Positions 10,217 through 22,113 of a stretch of 64,000 nt of DNA are shown in pieces. The stretch covers positions 25,643,001 through 25,707,000 of the forward strand of contig NC_057847.1 of NCBI RefSeq assembly GCF_910594005.1. The letters run 5' to 3'. Both the position numbers and the translations under genes were made by a program. Origin of the DNA: Cervus elaphus. Its lineage: Eukaryota; Chordata; Mammalia; Artiodactyla; Cervidae. Below the pieces are notes generated by a model. That model was not told the origin of the DNA and searched no databases. It worked only from the letters and a program-made list of their open reading frames with translations. How positions within the stretch are numbered: the stretch's first letter is position 1; every line of letters begins with the position of its first letter.

Positions 10217-12486
10217 TAAATGAAGCAGGGCAAAGGCTAACAGAGTTTTGCCAAGAGAACACACTGGTGATAGCAAACGCCCTCTTCCAACAACACAAGA
10301 GAAGACTCTACACATGGACATCACCAGATGGTCAACACCGAAATCAGATTGATAATATTCTTTGCAGCCAAAGATGGAGAAGTTCTATACAGTCAGCAGA
10401 AACAAGACTGGGAGCTGACTGTGGCTCAGACCATAAACTGCTTATTGCCAAATTCAGACTTAAATGGAAGAAAGTAGGGAAAACCACTACACCATTCAGG
10501 TATGACCCAAATCAAATCCCTTATGATTATATAGTGGAAGTGACAAATAGATTCAAGGGATTAGATCTGATAGAGTGTCTGAAGAACTATGGACAGAGGT
10601 TCATGACATTGTACAGGAGGAAGGGATCAAGACCATACCCAAGGAAAAGAAATGCAAAAAGGTAAAATGGTTGTCTGAGGAGGCCTTACAAACAGCCGAA
10701 AAAAGAAGAGAAGCAAAAGGAAAGGAGAAAAGGAAAGATATACCCAAGTGAATGCAGAGTTCCAAAGAATAGCAAGGAGAGATAAGAAAGCCTTCCTCAG
10801 TGATCAATGCAAAGAAATAGAGGAAGACAATAGAATGGGAAAGACTAGAGATCTCTTCAAGAAAATTAGAGATACCAAGGGAACATTTCATGCAAAGATG
10901 AGCACAATAAGAGGAACTATACAAAAAATATCTTCATGGCCCAGATAATCACAATGGTGTGATCACTCACCTACAGCCAGATATTCTGGAGTGTGAAGTC
11001 AAGAGGCCTTAGGAAGCATCACTATGAACAAAGCTATAGGAGGTGATGGAATTCCAGCTAAGCTATTTCAAATCCTAAAAGATGATGCTGTTAAAGTGCT
11101 GCACTCAATATGCCAGCAAATTTGGAAAACTCAGCAGTACCCACAGGACTGGAAAAAGTCAGTTTTCATTCCAATCCCAAAGAAAGGCAATGCCAAAGAA
11201 TGCTCAAACTACCACACAATTGTACTCATCTCACAACCTAGTAAAGTAATGCTCAAAATTCTCCAAGCCAGGCTTCAACAGTACATGAACAGTAAACTTC
11301 CAGATATTCAAGGTGGTTTTAGAAAAGGCAGAAGAATCAGAGATCAAATTGCCAACATCCGCTGGATCATTGAAAAAGCAAGAGAGTTCCAGAAAAACAT
11401 TCTACTTCTGCTTTATTGACTACACCAGAGCCTTTGACTGTGTGGACCACAAGAAACGGTGGAAAATTCTGAAAGAGATGGGAATACCAGACCACCTGAC
11501 CTGCCTCTTGAGAAATCTGTATGCAGGTCAGGAAGCAACAGTTAAAACTGGACATGGAACAACAGACTGGTTCCAAATCGGGAAAGGAGTACGTCAAGGC
11601 TGTATATTGTCACTCTGCTTATTTAACTTATGTGCAGAGTACATCATGAGAAACGCTGGGCTGGATGAAGCACAAGCTGGAATCAAGATTGCCAGGAGAA
11701 ATATCAATAACCTTGGATATGCAGATGATACCACCCTTATGGCAGAAAACAAAGAACTAAAGAGCCTCTTGATGAAAGTGAAAGAGGAGAGTGAAAAAGT
11801 TGGCTTAAAACTCAACATTCAGAAAACTAAGATCACGGCATCCAGTCCCATTATTTCATGGCAAATAGATGGGGAAACAATGGAAACAGTGACAGACTTT
11901 ATTTTTCTGGGCTCCAAAATCACTGCAGATGGTGACTGCAGCCGCGAAATTAAAAGACACTTTCTCCTTGGAAGAAAAGTTATGACCAACTAGACAGCAT
12001 ATTAAAAAGCCAAAACATTACTTTGCCAACAAAGGTCCATCTAGTCAAAGCTATGGTTTTTCCAGTAGTCATGTATGGATGTGAGAGTTGGACTATAAAG
12101 AAAGCTGAGTGCTGAAGAATTGATGCTTTTGAAATGTGATGTTGAAGACTCTTGAGAGTCCCTTGGACTTCAAGGAGATCCAACCAGTCCATCCTAAAGG
12201 AAATCAGTCCTGAATGTTCATTGGAAGGACTGATGTTGAAGCTGAAAGTCCAATACTTTGGCCACCTGATGCAAAGAGCTGACTTATTTGAAAAGATCCC
12301 GATGCTGGAAAAGATTGAAGGCAGGAGGAGAAGGGGACGACAGAGGATGAGATGGGTGGTTGGCATCACTGACTCAATGCACATGAGTTTGAGTCAACTC
12401 CAGGAGTTGGTGATGCACAGGGAGGCCTGGCGTGCTGCAGTCCATGAGGTTGCAGAGTCGGACACGACTGACCAACTGAACTGAAC
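10217..12486 (+). mobile_element. BovB (RTE) LINE, 5'-truncated, dead
   Basis: About 2.27 kb of a LINE whose full length is near 3.2 kb, in sense. Segments in order: the end of the APE-type endonuclease (open frame 10267-10665, with the catalytic Ser-Asp-His at 10426-10434); a linker (10748-10948); reverse transcriptase blocks (11024-11419, then 11313-11993 with the YADD active-site box at 11718-11729); and the C-terminal region (12152-12484). The RT is broken by an extra base near 11400, a stop near 11990 and a deletion near 10918. The 3' end is the usual 'actga' repeat. A possible 8-bp TSD (tgaaagaa) lies at 10209-10216 and 12487-12494. Confidence 0.93.
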
Positions 12487-12494
12487 TGAAAGAA

Positions 12495-13476
12495 CTGGGA
12501 AAGGCTGAAACTAGGCAAAGACCACAAAAGACAAAAGAAAAAAAAGTAGAAATACTGGCGTGGGCAGGAGGGAACCCACACAATTTAAAAAAGGAAATGA
12601 AAGCATGGTGTGGCACTGGGTTTCAAAGTAAAAAGAGAACTGCCCTTTGAGGATAAACGTTTTAGTGTTGGGAGTATGGTGGCCTATCAGATTGAATGGA
12701 TAAAGTTGGTGTAAATTATGGAAGGCCTTCTACTCTGGTCTTAGAGATTTGTGTCCATAGTCTGATAAGCACAGAGAGCCATGCTAGTTACTGAGGAAGA
12801 GAATGAAAAGCTAAAGGCAGCACTACCATGATGTTGGCCTGGCAGGAGGAGAGACAGAAAGCCAAAGGATAAGTCTGTTGCAATTTTCCAGGCATGAGGT
12901 GGAGGAATAAACAGACAGTAGAGAAGGAAAAGAGAACAACCAGAAAGACATTTCCAATGGGGGCTACAAAGCTCTGGCACCAGGAGTGGGTAAAGGACAG
13001 GGATGGTTCCAATGATTTCCGTTCTGTGAACTGGGCAAACGGTGATGGCTTTTGAAAGTATTGCTGTTTTACTATTACACTTATATTTCTCCTCCCTGTC
13101 TTTCTCTTTCTTCTATTTCTCTCTCCCAGTTGACATTAAGTGCATTGATTGTAGCAGCTAAAACCTGTGTTTGTTTCCTTGACAGCAGCACTGGGTCCTA
13201 CGACAAGAGTTACTCAGATGGTGGTTGTGATCATGACTATAGGTGGGGGTGGTGGTGGTGTTAAGACGATGATGGTAACAACAGTTCAGTGCCTTTAAAG
13301 ACAGTGGGGAAGAGGAGCGACTTGGGGCATAAATGATGGTAGAATTAGAGCTTCCAAGAGATTATCAGCTCCTACTGGGAGTTGGGAAGAAGAACTTTTG
13401 AAAATATTGCTGTTACTTCTGTATGGAAATACCTTCATTTTCCCTTTCTTTAGTATCCTTTAGTTAATTCCATTCA
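12495..13476. other. Intergenic sequence, nothing recognised
   Basis: A short G/T-rich run (ggtgggggtggtggtggtg) near 13240-13260 is the only low-complexity patch. No gene evidence. Confidence 0.45.
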
Positions 13477-13478
13477 TA

Positions 13479-13883
13479 CAGGTGTCCCCTGCTTTGCCAA
13501 AGTTTGCCCTATGCTACTTCATCTCTACAAAAGACCTACATTAGTACCTGTTTTCGCTAATTAAAAGAAATCTGAAAAAAGATTTTCACTTTTACAAAAC
13601 AAGGCAAAAAAGCGAAAATACCGTTCAGCACGTGGTTTGCAGCAAGCCACAACAGAAGTAGCACACACAAGTAGAGTGGCACCAGCAGCCTCCCTGCCAG
13701 GGAACGACATACACTCAGCAGCTCAGCATCTGATACCTCAGTTTACTCTGTGCATCCTTTAGCAAGGAGTGTCCTAAGGCAATTGCCTCTTTGCTTTACG
13801 TCATTTCTGCATACAAAAGGTTTCATTTCTGCTTACAAAAGGTTTCACAGGAACGCTCTGCTTTCAGATAGAGGGGAAATCTG
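13479..13883 (+). mobile_element. TA-flanked MITE, family not named
   Basis: A 405-bp element between TA dinucleotides (13477-13478 and 13884-13885). The left end CAGGTGTCCCCTGCTTT and the right end, read in reverse complement (CAGATTTCCCCTCTATC), form imperfect terminal inverted repeats. TA duplication and CAG termini fit Tc1/mariner-Tigger-type elements. It has no transposase frame. A 22-bp internal block (catttctgc.tacaaaaggttt) is duplicated near 13804-13848. Confidence 0.65.
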
Positions 13884-13885
13884 TA

Positions 13886-14538
13886 TCTATGCAGAAATAA
13901 AACCAACCAGCATTGGAAGATCCGACTACAGTCAAACTTACTGCCAAATTCTTCTTTCAAATTGCTTTTTTGGCTGAAAACAGATTCTTTTTTTAGGAAG
14001 CAGAGCTATTTAAACAGGTTCTGCCCTGGGAGTATGGGCCTTTCACATCTTGTTTCTCGGTCTAGTTTCTGAAGATACAAAAATGTTATTTTCAAAGAAA
14101 GCACTAGGTGGCACTTGTGATGTATTCAAAAGTTGCCTCAGATCCATTTTGGTAGAAAAGGTTTGGTAGGAAAAAAATGCAATAAATATTAAAATGGGAA
14201 AATCTTCATTATAATAATGAAGATCAGTATCTTATGATTATGTTTACTATGTTACTATGTATGAGCAATATCTTTATGCAGTGTTTGCATTTAGAATCTG
14301 GGCTTTGCCTCTTTTATAAAAACTGCAAGAGGGGAACCAGCATTTCTATAGTATGTGAAAACGCTACATCACTAATACCTAAGGGACTGATACTTGGTTT
14401 GCAAAACGATTGACCACAGGTGTTCTTTCAAATAGCATTTCTCTATTGAATTTAAAATAGTTTAATTTGCAACAAAATGTTATAAAATTAAGTTTGCCAA
14501 GACCCATCTATCATGTAAAGAAAAATAATCAATGATTT
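13886..14538. other. Intergenic sequence, nothing recognised
   Basis: AT-rich, with an AATAAT-like patch near 14205-14220. No feature supported. Confidence 0.45.
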
Positions 14539-14548
14539 AAAATAAGGC

Positions 14549-14747
14549 GCCGCAGCTCAGCTCCGTGCTCTGCGGTGACCTAGACGGGTGGGATGGAAGG
14601 GGGCGGGAGAGAGGTCCAAGAGAGGATATATATACACACATACAGTTGATTCATTTCACTGTACAGCAGAAACCAACACAACATTATAAAGCAACTATAC
14701 GCCAATAACATTTTTTTTAATTTAAAAAATTAAAACAATTTAAAAAT
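14549..14747 (+). mobile_element. Ruminant L1 3' UTR fragment with TSD
   Basis: It contains the ruminant L1 3' end phrases 'gttgattcatttcactgtac', 'gcagaaaccaacacaac' and 'caactatacgccaataac' and ends in an A-rich tail. A 10-bp TSD (aaaataaggc) lies at 14539-14548 and 14748-14757. Short 5'-truncated insertion. Confidence 0.85.
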
Positions 14748-14757
14748 AAAATAAGGC

Positions 14758-16070
14758 ACTATAGCTTAAAGGGTTTTTTGAGTATTATTAACCTATATAA
14801 ATAAATTAATTAATTAAAGTTGATATTTTAGGACTTTTTTTAACCATCTTTAAAGTGATAGCATAATGACTTTAAGCAAATTCATTGTCTTTTCTGGGAT
14901 TTGGCAGCTCCTATTTGGCAAGTTGACTATTTCATGGTCCCATTTTACTATAAAGAGATTTCAAGTTCTTTTAACAGAAATGTGGGTTGAGCAGGTATTA
15001 TTTCAAGTGAAAAATATTGTTGCCAAATACCATAGCAACAACAGTAACTTGTACACCCTCTCATGTTATTATTTTTTTTCTCTATTGTCTAGTCCTTCGT
15101 GGGAACCATTTTAAGGATTAGGCTCACTTGTGGCCCCATCTCACTTTTCTAACCTTATTTTTCCCTTGTCTCATTTTTGTTTCTTATTTTAAATGTACTT
15201 TTTTTTTGCTGTACCTTTGTAGGATAATTTAACACAATGCAATCCTTTTGGAACAAGATGGGTTATAAATAAATTAATAATAAAGCTAATATATACTGTC
15301 TTGTAATTTCACTAGTTTGTAGGTTTGAGCTGAAACTGACATTTTGAAGGTAGTATCTCCTGTAGTAGTAAACACAGCATGTCAGAATTCAGAGCTAAAT
15401 ATGAAAAACTGCACCAATGCTGAACAAACCTGAATTGCAGAGTAACAGCTGAGTTTCTTTAGTTGTAAATGATAGGAATGGATTTTGGCTAACAAGCAAG
15501 CAGGGACTTCCACAGAGTACTAGTCAGGGACTCATGGGATGGGCTGGGGGCTAGAGGGCCAGACCTGGACACAAGACAGGAGTGGGGACAGGCTGCTGGG
15601 GTCTAGGCAGCAGCAACTTACAGATCTTGTCAAGGTGCTGCTGCTCCAATGTACGCTCACCCTTTACTTCCCATCCTTGTGTGTCCCTACTCCAGGTGAA
15701 AAGTGCTAGGAGTCCAGATTGTGGAATGTGTTCTGTCAATTCAGATTTCTAGTGCTACTATCATAGGAAATTTAGTAAAAACCCTATCTTGAAAGGTTGC
15801 CAAAATATAAAGAAAGATCCATTTGGAAAAATAAAAATCCTAGGAGTCCATTTGTCTTCCTTTGGGTCAAATGTGGTTCCTTGGTTATGCTGGGATGAGA
15901 AATTTTGATTTACATCTTTACCAAGATTGTTCACAAAGTGGAAGAAGCAATTTCCCAATAGAAATTGGGGTTTTCTAGGGAAAGGAGGTGATTGCTGGCC
16001 ACTCAACTAACAACCTAAGTGCAGTAAATTACAGGAAGAGTAGATTATTAGTCTCTGTATCAAAGAGACC
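14758..16070. other. Intergenic sequence, nothing recognised
   Basis: AT-rich on the left; near 15540-15700 the composition is more balanced. No exon, RNA gene or named repeat that I can support. Confidence 0.45.
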
Positions 16071-16505
16071 CCTGTAACAGGTTAAATAGTGTCCTCCCCA
16101 AATTCGTGTTCATGGGGAACCTCAGAATGTGATCTTGGGAAGAAGGTAACAGAAGATATAATTAGTTAAAAATCAAGATTAGATTTTACTGTATTAGAGT
16201 GAACCCTAGATCCAATGAGAGTGTTCTTGTAAGAGACGGGGGGTACACAGAGAAGCACACGAGAAAAGGTGATGTGAAGATGAAAGGAGAGATTGGAGTG
16301 ATGTACCTATGAGTCATAGAATGCTGAGGATTGCCAGCAACTACCAGACATGGAAAGAGGCATGGGATGAATTTTCCCTCAGAGCCTGCAGAAGGATTCA
16401 GTCCTGCCAACATTTCTGGCCTCCTGAATGCTGAGAGAATAAGGTTATATAAGCCATTCAGTCTGTGGTAATTTGTTACGATCTCTAGGAAACTAATACC
16501 GCCTC
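16071..16505 (+). repeat. MLT1-like MaLR LTR
   Basis: From 'cctgtaacaggttaaatagt' to 'aggaaactaatacc' it follows the layout of a mammalian MaLR LTR: 'gtcctccccaaattcg', 'tgtgatcttgg', 'cagagcctgcagaagg', and 'taagccattcagtctgtggt' near the end. Solitary and old. Confidence 0.65.
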
Positions 16506-16639
16506 TAAGAACAATTTGTGCAAAACCCTAAATGGTAATACCATGAAAGTAGGTGCTTAGTAAATGCATGTTAATGAGGGTGAACACAAGTTCTTTTTTC
16601 CTATTTTAAAAGAAAATAAATCTATGAATGGTTTTATTT

Positions 16640-16740
16640 TTTCCATAAAGAGCTACTGAACACCTCATATACCAGGCATTGTTCTAGGGGCTGAAGATAC
16701 AGCTATGAACAAATCAGGTAAGCTCCTTGAACTGTATTTA
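16640..16740 (+). repeat. Old interspersed repeat fragment
   Basis: 'gaacacctcatataccaggc' and 'attgttctaggggctgaaga' match the widely dispersed 'cacctactatgtgccaggcac' mammalian repeat, of which similar copies occur near 33590, 35940, 44925 and 47510. I do not assign the family. Confidence 0.45.
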
Positions 16741-16936
16741 CAGGGGAAATGGCTAAACAAGAAAACAAGACAATTTTTGTCAAGATCAGGACAATCAAGA
16801 CAGTGAAACTGGATGCTAAAGTGACATACTGGAAGTGAGGGGAAGTCAGTACAGATTGGGTGGTCAGGCAAGGAGGAGAGAGAGACCCAGATTATGAAAA
16901 GACAGACATTCGTGACCTGGAAGGGAAATATTCCAG

Positions 16937-17150
16937 GCAGATGGCTCAGTTGGTAGAGAATCTGCCTGCAATGCAAGAGACTACCTGCACTGCATGAGAT
17001 GCGGGTTCAATTCCTGGGTCAGGAAGATTTCCCAAATGGCAACCCACTCCAGGATTCTTGCCTGGGAATTTGCATGAACAGAGGAGTCTGGTGGGCTACA
17101 GTCCACAGGGTCACAAAGAGTCGAACACGACTTAGTGACTAAACTACCAC
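16937..17150 (+). mobile_element. Bov-tA SINE
   Basis: Sense Bov-tA: 'gatggctcagttggtagag' (tRNA A-box region), 'gcgggttcaattcctgg' (B-box), then the BovA body ending 'gtcgaacacgacttagtgac'. About 20 extra bases between the A and B boxes look like a partial local duplication ('ctgcctgcaatgcaagag' and 'ctacctgcactgcatgag'). Confidence 0.9.
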
Positions 17151-17802
17151 AGTCTGTTTGCCATGTGGGGAGATGACTGTGGGGCCAGAAGGAGCAGGCA
17201 GCACTTGGGAGACTGTAGCATTAGGCCAGATGAGAAGAGGTGAAGCTCAAATTAGGGTGGGAGAGGGGTGTAGAGACACTGACTAATCCTGGTTATGTGG
17301 GAGGCAGAGTCTGACAATATCAGTTAAGTGCCTTCTCTTTGTTCAGCATTGCTTGGATTTCTATAAAAAGACACACCAAAAATATTATATTACCAAGACT
17401 CTAATATCCAGGAGTTTTGCATTCAATTGGACAGATATGTATTTATATATTTATAAAACAGATACAGACTCAAAATGCCTCATAGTGTGATAGAGGAAAT
17501 AAGTGTAGGAAAAAAGGTTCCAATGTGGGTAAAGTTAACAAAGAAAACTTCAGGAACTTGAGATGGGCCTTCAAAGATACATAAGATTGAAGGAAAACAT
17601 TCCAAATTGGAAAGGCCAGAAACAAAAGAGAAAAGTAGGGAATGAACACACACTTTTGGGGGTAGGTAAATAAATTAATCTGGTTGGATTAGAGGTTGTA
17701 TACAGTGAATAATGCCAATTAAATAAGATCAGTAGAGTGGTGAAAGATGACAGAACAGCTTTGAAATCCAGGATGAGTTTAGATTTAATCTTTCAAGGCA
17801 AG
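17151..17802. other. Intergenic sequence, nothing recognised
   Basis: No named repeat or gene supported. Confidence 0.4.
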
Positions 17803-17995
17803 GGTCAGCAAACTTTCTGAAAGGATCAAATCATAAATGCTTTAAGTTTTGCAGGCCATAGGGTCTCTGCCACAACTACTCAGTTCTCCATTGTGGTGTG
17901 AAAGCAGCCATATACAATACTTTTAAAATGAGTATGGCTTTGTTTCAGTAAAATCTTATAAAAACAGGTGGTGGGACAGATTTTGTTGGATTAGG
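17803..17995 (+). repeat. hAT-Charlie-type MER element
   Basis: 'agggtcagcaaactttctga', 'gcaggccatagggtctctgc', 'cacaactactcagttct' and 'gaaagcagccatatacaata' form a well-known mammalian non-autonomous hAT repeat in sense. The exact MER name is not certain. Confidence 0.65.
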
Positions 17996-18575
17996 GCATC
18001 AGAACAATGACAGAGAAGTGGCGTCTTAACCATTTTTTAAATAGCCATGTAAGGGTTCTGGGTATTTCTTAATTACTCAATATCTATTTCCCCATCCCTC
18101 CTTCCTCAGAATTTCCAGTCTCTCAGTCAGATGTCAACTTCTCTATCATGTTTGTCTAGACGCTGATTGAACTCCTAGCACTGAAAGAAGCTCTACTCTT
18201 TTCACTGAGAGAAATGGTTTCAGATTGATTTAAATTCGTCAGGTCAACCCTTCCTCTTTCTACAATGATTGGTTCATAAAAAGCCACACCTAAGCCACAC
18301 AGTGCATGCCATTTCTCAGGCATACCTGTCAGTACAGGTTGGGCATCTGGCTAATTCTGTCCAGTAGCACACACTGTATCCTTTACAGTAATGGGCTTCT
18401 AGGAAAGAAGCTTTCTCGGTTCTCTGGAAGAGAAACCATAAGGGATACTCTTTCCCTTTCTGGGCAGAGTGGGATATAAATATGAAATTTTAATTTCTAG
18501 ATTCATTTTGCCACTCTGAGAGAAGCCAGGTTTGGAATGATGCTGGCAAGACTGGAGGCAGAGCAGAGAAAGCTA
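17996..18575. other. Intergenic sequence, nothing recognised
   Basis: No gene or named repeat supported. Confidence 0.4.
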
Positions 18576-18594
18576 AAGAATCCAGGTCTTCGAT

Positions 18595-18731
18595 GGGAGG
18601 GGAGTTTGGGGGAGAATGGATCCATGTAGAGGTATGACTGAGTCCCTTCACTGATCACCTGAAACTATCACAATATTGTTTGTTAATTGGCTATATGGCA
18701 ATACAAAATTAAAAGTTTAATTAAAAAAAAA
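18595..18731 (+). mobile_element. L1 3' UTR fragment with imperfect TSD
   Basis: 'tggatccatgtagaggtatg', 'gaaactatcacaatattg' and 'tatggcaatacaaaatt' are the L1 3' end, followed by poly-A. Imperfect direct repeats at 18576-18594 and 18732-18750 share 'caggtctt' and most other positions, so this is an older insertion. Confidence 0.75.
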
Positions 18732-18750
18732 AAAGAGTTCAGGTCTTTGA

Positions 18751-20039
18751 GGACATAGTGGAACTATTAAATTAAACCAACTCTGAAGTTTATCCTACCT
18801 TGGTCTTGTTAGTTCTATTAGCCAGTAAATCACATTCACTGAGTAAATATGTTTGAGTTTTCTGGTACTTGAGATTAAAAGTGTTCCACTGTCATAGAAA
18901 ATAATATGAAATGGGGAGATACTGAAAGGAGTTAGACCAAGTGAGAGACTAAGCCTCCAGAGATAAGGCACAAGGCATCAGTGAGAAGAGTCACTGAAAA
19001 GAGAGAATTGATATGTGAGGCTAATCTAGATCAATACAACCAGAATTCTTACACTGAATAAAAGAGGAAGGGGAAATATTTAAGGAATATAGGGAGTGAG
19101 AAGTTTGAGCCCACTCCCAAGGAAATAGATTTAAAACATAAGAGAACTGGAAGGTTGAAAATGAAAGAGACATTTATTTGAAGACACAATTCAACAGATA
19201 TTATCACTCTAGCAACAAAAGATGTAAAGTCAGAGATAAAGCCAGAAGTATTCAAAACAAAGTACTTACCATAAAATGTACAACTAGTTTCCATAAAAAT
19301 GTGCAAAACCATGAGTATGGTAAAAAGAAAAAATAGACACCTGTGAAAATAAGATAAACTAGTGAGGACTTTGGGTTATTTTTTGGAATGGAAGAGGGGT
19401 CATTAAGAACCAAAAGGAAGTGGGTAGGGTGACTGGATGACAGATTAGGAAAATCTTGTTAGAAAGGGTAGAATCGATCAAGCCATTCCAGTTATTAGGT
19501 TTTTCACAATTTTGTCCAAGGGACATTCTGTCAATAGAATATGAAGTCTACTGACATATAATTTCTGGGAGCCCCAGTAAAATAATAGGGCAAACAAGGG
19601 AAACAGATGAGAAACTGCTAGAAGAAAGAGGCCTAGCAAAGATTCACAAAGAATCACTGAGACTTTTCATACTTCTGAGATGAACAGGTAAAAAGAGATA
19701 TCAGTTTCCAGTACAGCATGTAAGAAGCTTGGAAGTTGCCACTCCAACCTAACAATAAGTAAAGCAAAAATCAACAAATCTTCATCAACAAATGAAGTCA
19801 CAGGGCAAAATGCTGCTTCCCAAATTGGAGAAACCAACAGGCAAATACAGAGAATCACAGCTTACTGGAGCAGCAACCTCTGTGGGAACCAGTGTTGAAG
19901 TAGGGAAACCTGAACTGTGATTTACAAATTGTTGGAGGCTCAGTATGGAAAACTCTGAAAACTCAAGAGGGATCTGGTCATTGAGGGCTTCCACACATTC
20001 ATGAGTTTTACCTTCTGGATCTCCTCCAGGTTCTCACAG
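18751..20039. other. Intergenic sequence, mostly unrecognised
   Basis: A-rich with several short open frames on the minus strand. The right side leads into L1M leader-like sequence. Nothing firm. Confidence 0.4.
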
Positions 20040-20260
20040 TGAATACTGAAGAAAAATCCCACCACAACCTGCTTCCCCACCATGCTTCTACTGGAACTAT
20101 TCCGCAGGAACGATTTTGAAGTAAATCAGAACATTCAGTTCTTCTTAACAAGGTCTGCCTTCAGAAGAAACTGTTTAACCAGAGTGGAACCAGCTGGGGT
20201 TTTATCAGAGCCTAACTGGCCTGGGAAAGAGAAATAACCAGTTCAGGGTCTGACCTCCAG
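20040..20260 (+). repeat. Probable L1M 5' region fragment
   Basis: 'gaaactgtttaaccagagtg' and 'gaaccagctggggttttatc' recall the leader of mammalian L1M elements. It precedes the L1M ORF1 remnant at 20740 and may be the same insertion. Confidence 0.4.
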
Positions 20261-20504
20261 TGCCCCAACTCCACCGCCCACCCCCCCGCCCGCCCCCACA
20301 GTCATCCTGTTCCATTTCAGGGTATGGATGAGGGGACAGAAAAGGACATGTGAAGTTCACAATGCAGAGGCACAGGCTCACTAAAAGACTGAGACCTAAT
20401 CTTAGGACTATAGAACACGTCCCTTCCTCCACCACTCCCCCACATTTTACTACTACATTACTAAAGGCCTATTTATAGCAGTTCCTTTTATCCAGTACAT
20501 CATG

Positions 20505-20718
20505 CTTGGTTACTGAGATTCTCTCCGTCAAGTCCAACTCTTTGTGACCCCCACAGACTGTAGCCTGCCAAGCTCCTCTGTCCATGGAATTCTCTAGGCA
20601 AGAATACTGAAGTGGGTTGCCATTCCCTCCTCCAGGGGATCTTCCCAACACAGGGATCAAACCTGGGTCTCCCGAATTGTAGACAGATTCTTTACCATCT
20701 GAGTCACCAGGGAAGCCC
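20505..20718 (-). mobile_element. Bov-tA SINE, reverse orientation
   Basis: Full-length-like reverse Bov-tA from 'gtccaactctttgtgaccc' to 'gtcaccagggaagccc'. It sits just before the L1M ORF1 remnant. Confidence 0.92.
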
Positions 20719-20739
20719 TATATATAACAAGACATACAA

Positions 20740-21557
20740 AGAGTGAAAAATAGAAAAGAAAAAGGCATAAGAAAAAGAGCAAGCCTTAGAAACATGTCTT
20801 AGACATGGCATGGATGTTGGAATTATCAGACTTATAATTTAAACAACTATTATTAGTATGCTAAAGGTCTAATGAATAAAGTAGACAGCATGTAAGAACA
20901 GATGGGTAATATAAGCAAAGAGGTGGAAAGAACTGAAAAGAAATCCTAGAGATAAAAAACACCTAAAGATAAAAGAATAATGCCTTTGATGGACTTATTA
21001 GTAGACTAGACAACTGAAGAAAGAACCTCTGAGCTTGAGGATATCTTAACAGAAATCTTCAAAACTGAAAAATAAAGAGAAAAAATCTGAAGGAAAAAAA
21101 CCCAGAATATCCAAGAATTGTGAGACAACTACAAAAGGTGTACCTATGCATAAGGGAATACCAAAAGGAGAACAACAACAACAGCAAACAAAAAAGAAAA
21201 AATATTCAAAGCAATAATGACTAAGAATTTCCCTCAAATTAATGTGAGACACCAAACTACAGATACAGGAAGCTCAGAGAACACCAAGCAGAATTAAAGC
21301 CTCCCAAAAAAACTACACCTAGGCATATCATTTTCAAAGTACAGAAAATTAAAAATATAGAAAAACTCCTGAACAAAGCTAGAGGGATGAGGTTGGGGGA
21401 ATCTCATCTATAAAGGAGCAAAGATAAGAATTACAACTAACTTATTCTCAGAAGCCATTTAAGTAAGAAAACATTTCACCATGGAGTAAAATGTTTAAAG
21501 TGCTGAGAGAAAAAAACCCTCACCAACTTAGAATTCCACATTCTGCAAAATTATCCT
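20740..21557 (+). mobile_element. L1M element, ORF1 remnant (left piece)
   Basis: Text in L1M ORF1 order: 'gcatggatgttggaattatc', 'agaacagatgggtaatata', 'gaatatccaagaattgtgag', 'gcataagggaatacc', 'accaaactacagatacagga', 'tagaattccacattctgc'. Many stops, so it is a pseudogene. It breaks off at 21557 in 'aaattatccttcaaagt' and resumes at 24031 with 'aaaagtgaagcataaagact'. A BovB interrupted it there. Confidence 0.8.
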
Positions 21558-21562
21558 TCAAA

Positions 21563-22113
21563 GTACAGTTCAGTTCAGTTGAGTCGTTTGTTGTGTCCAA
21601 CTCTTTGTGACCCCAAGAACCGCAGCATGTCAGGCCTCCCTGTCCATCACCAACTCCCAGAGTCCACCCAAACCCATGTCCACTGAGTCGGTGATGCCAT
21701 CCAACCATCTCATCCTCTGTCGTCCCCTTCTCCTTATGCCCTAAATCTTTCCCAGCATCAGGGTCTTTTCCAACAAGTCAACTCTTCGCATGAGGTGGCC
21801 AAAGAATTGGAGTTTAAGCTTCAACATCAGTGCTTCCAATGAACACCCAGGACTGATCTCCTTTAGGATGGACTGGTTGGATCTCCTCGCAGTCCAAGGG
21901 ACTCGCAATAGTCTTCTCCAACACCACAGTTCAAAAGCATCGATTCTTCAGTGCTCAGCTTTCTTTATAGTCCAACTATCACATCCATACATGACCACTG
22001 GAAAAACCATAGCCTTGACTAGACGGACCTTTATTGGTAAAGTAATGTCTCTGCTTTTTAATATGCTGTCTAGGTTGGTCATAACTTTCCTTCCAAGGAG
22101 GAAGCGTCTTTTA
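21563..22113 (-). mobile_element. BovB 3' end (left piece), inserted in L1M
   Basis: Reverse complement of the BovB 3' end, starting with the 'cagttcagtt' tail. It continues to 'aagcgtctttta' (22102-22113), is broken by an L1, and resumes at 23839. The encoded C-terminal RTE segment is out of frame and dead. Confidence 0.9.

Noticed and set aside
9886..10324. Three overlapping minus-strand frames of 100-115 codons
   Set aside because: Antisense of a purine-rich run; hydrophobic, Ser/Phe/Leu-rich by composition, no domain.
11313..11993. 226-codon reverse transcriptase frame as a host gene
   Set aside because: It is the RT portion of a broken, 5'-truncated BovB LINE with no complete ORF.
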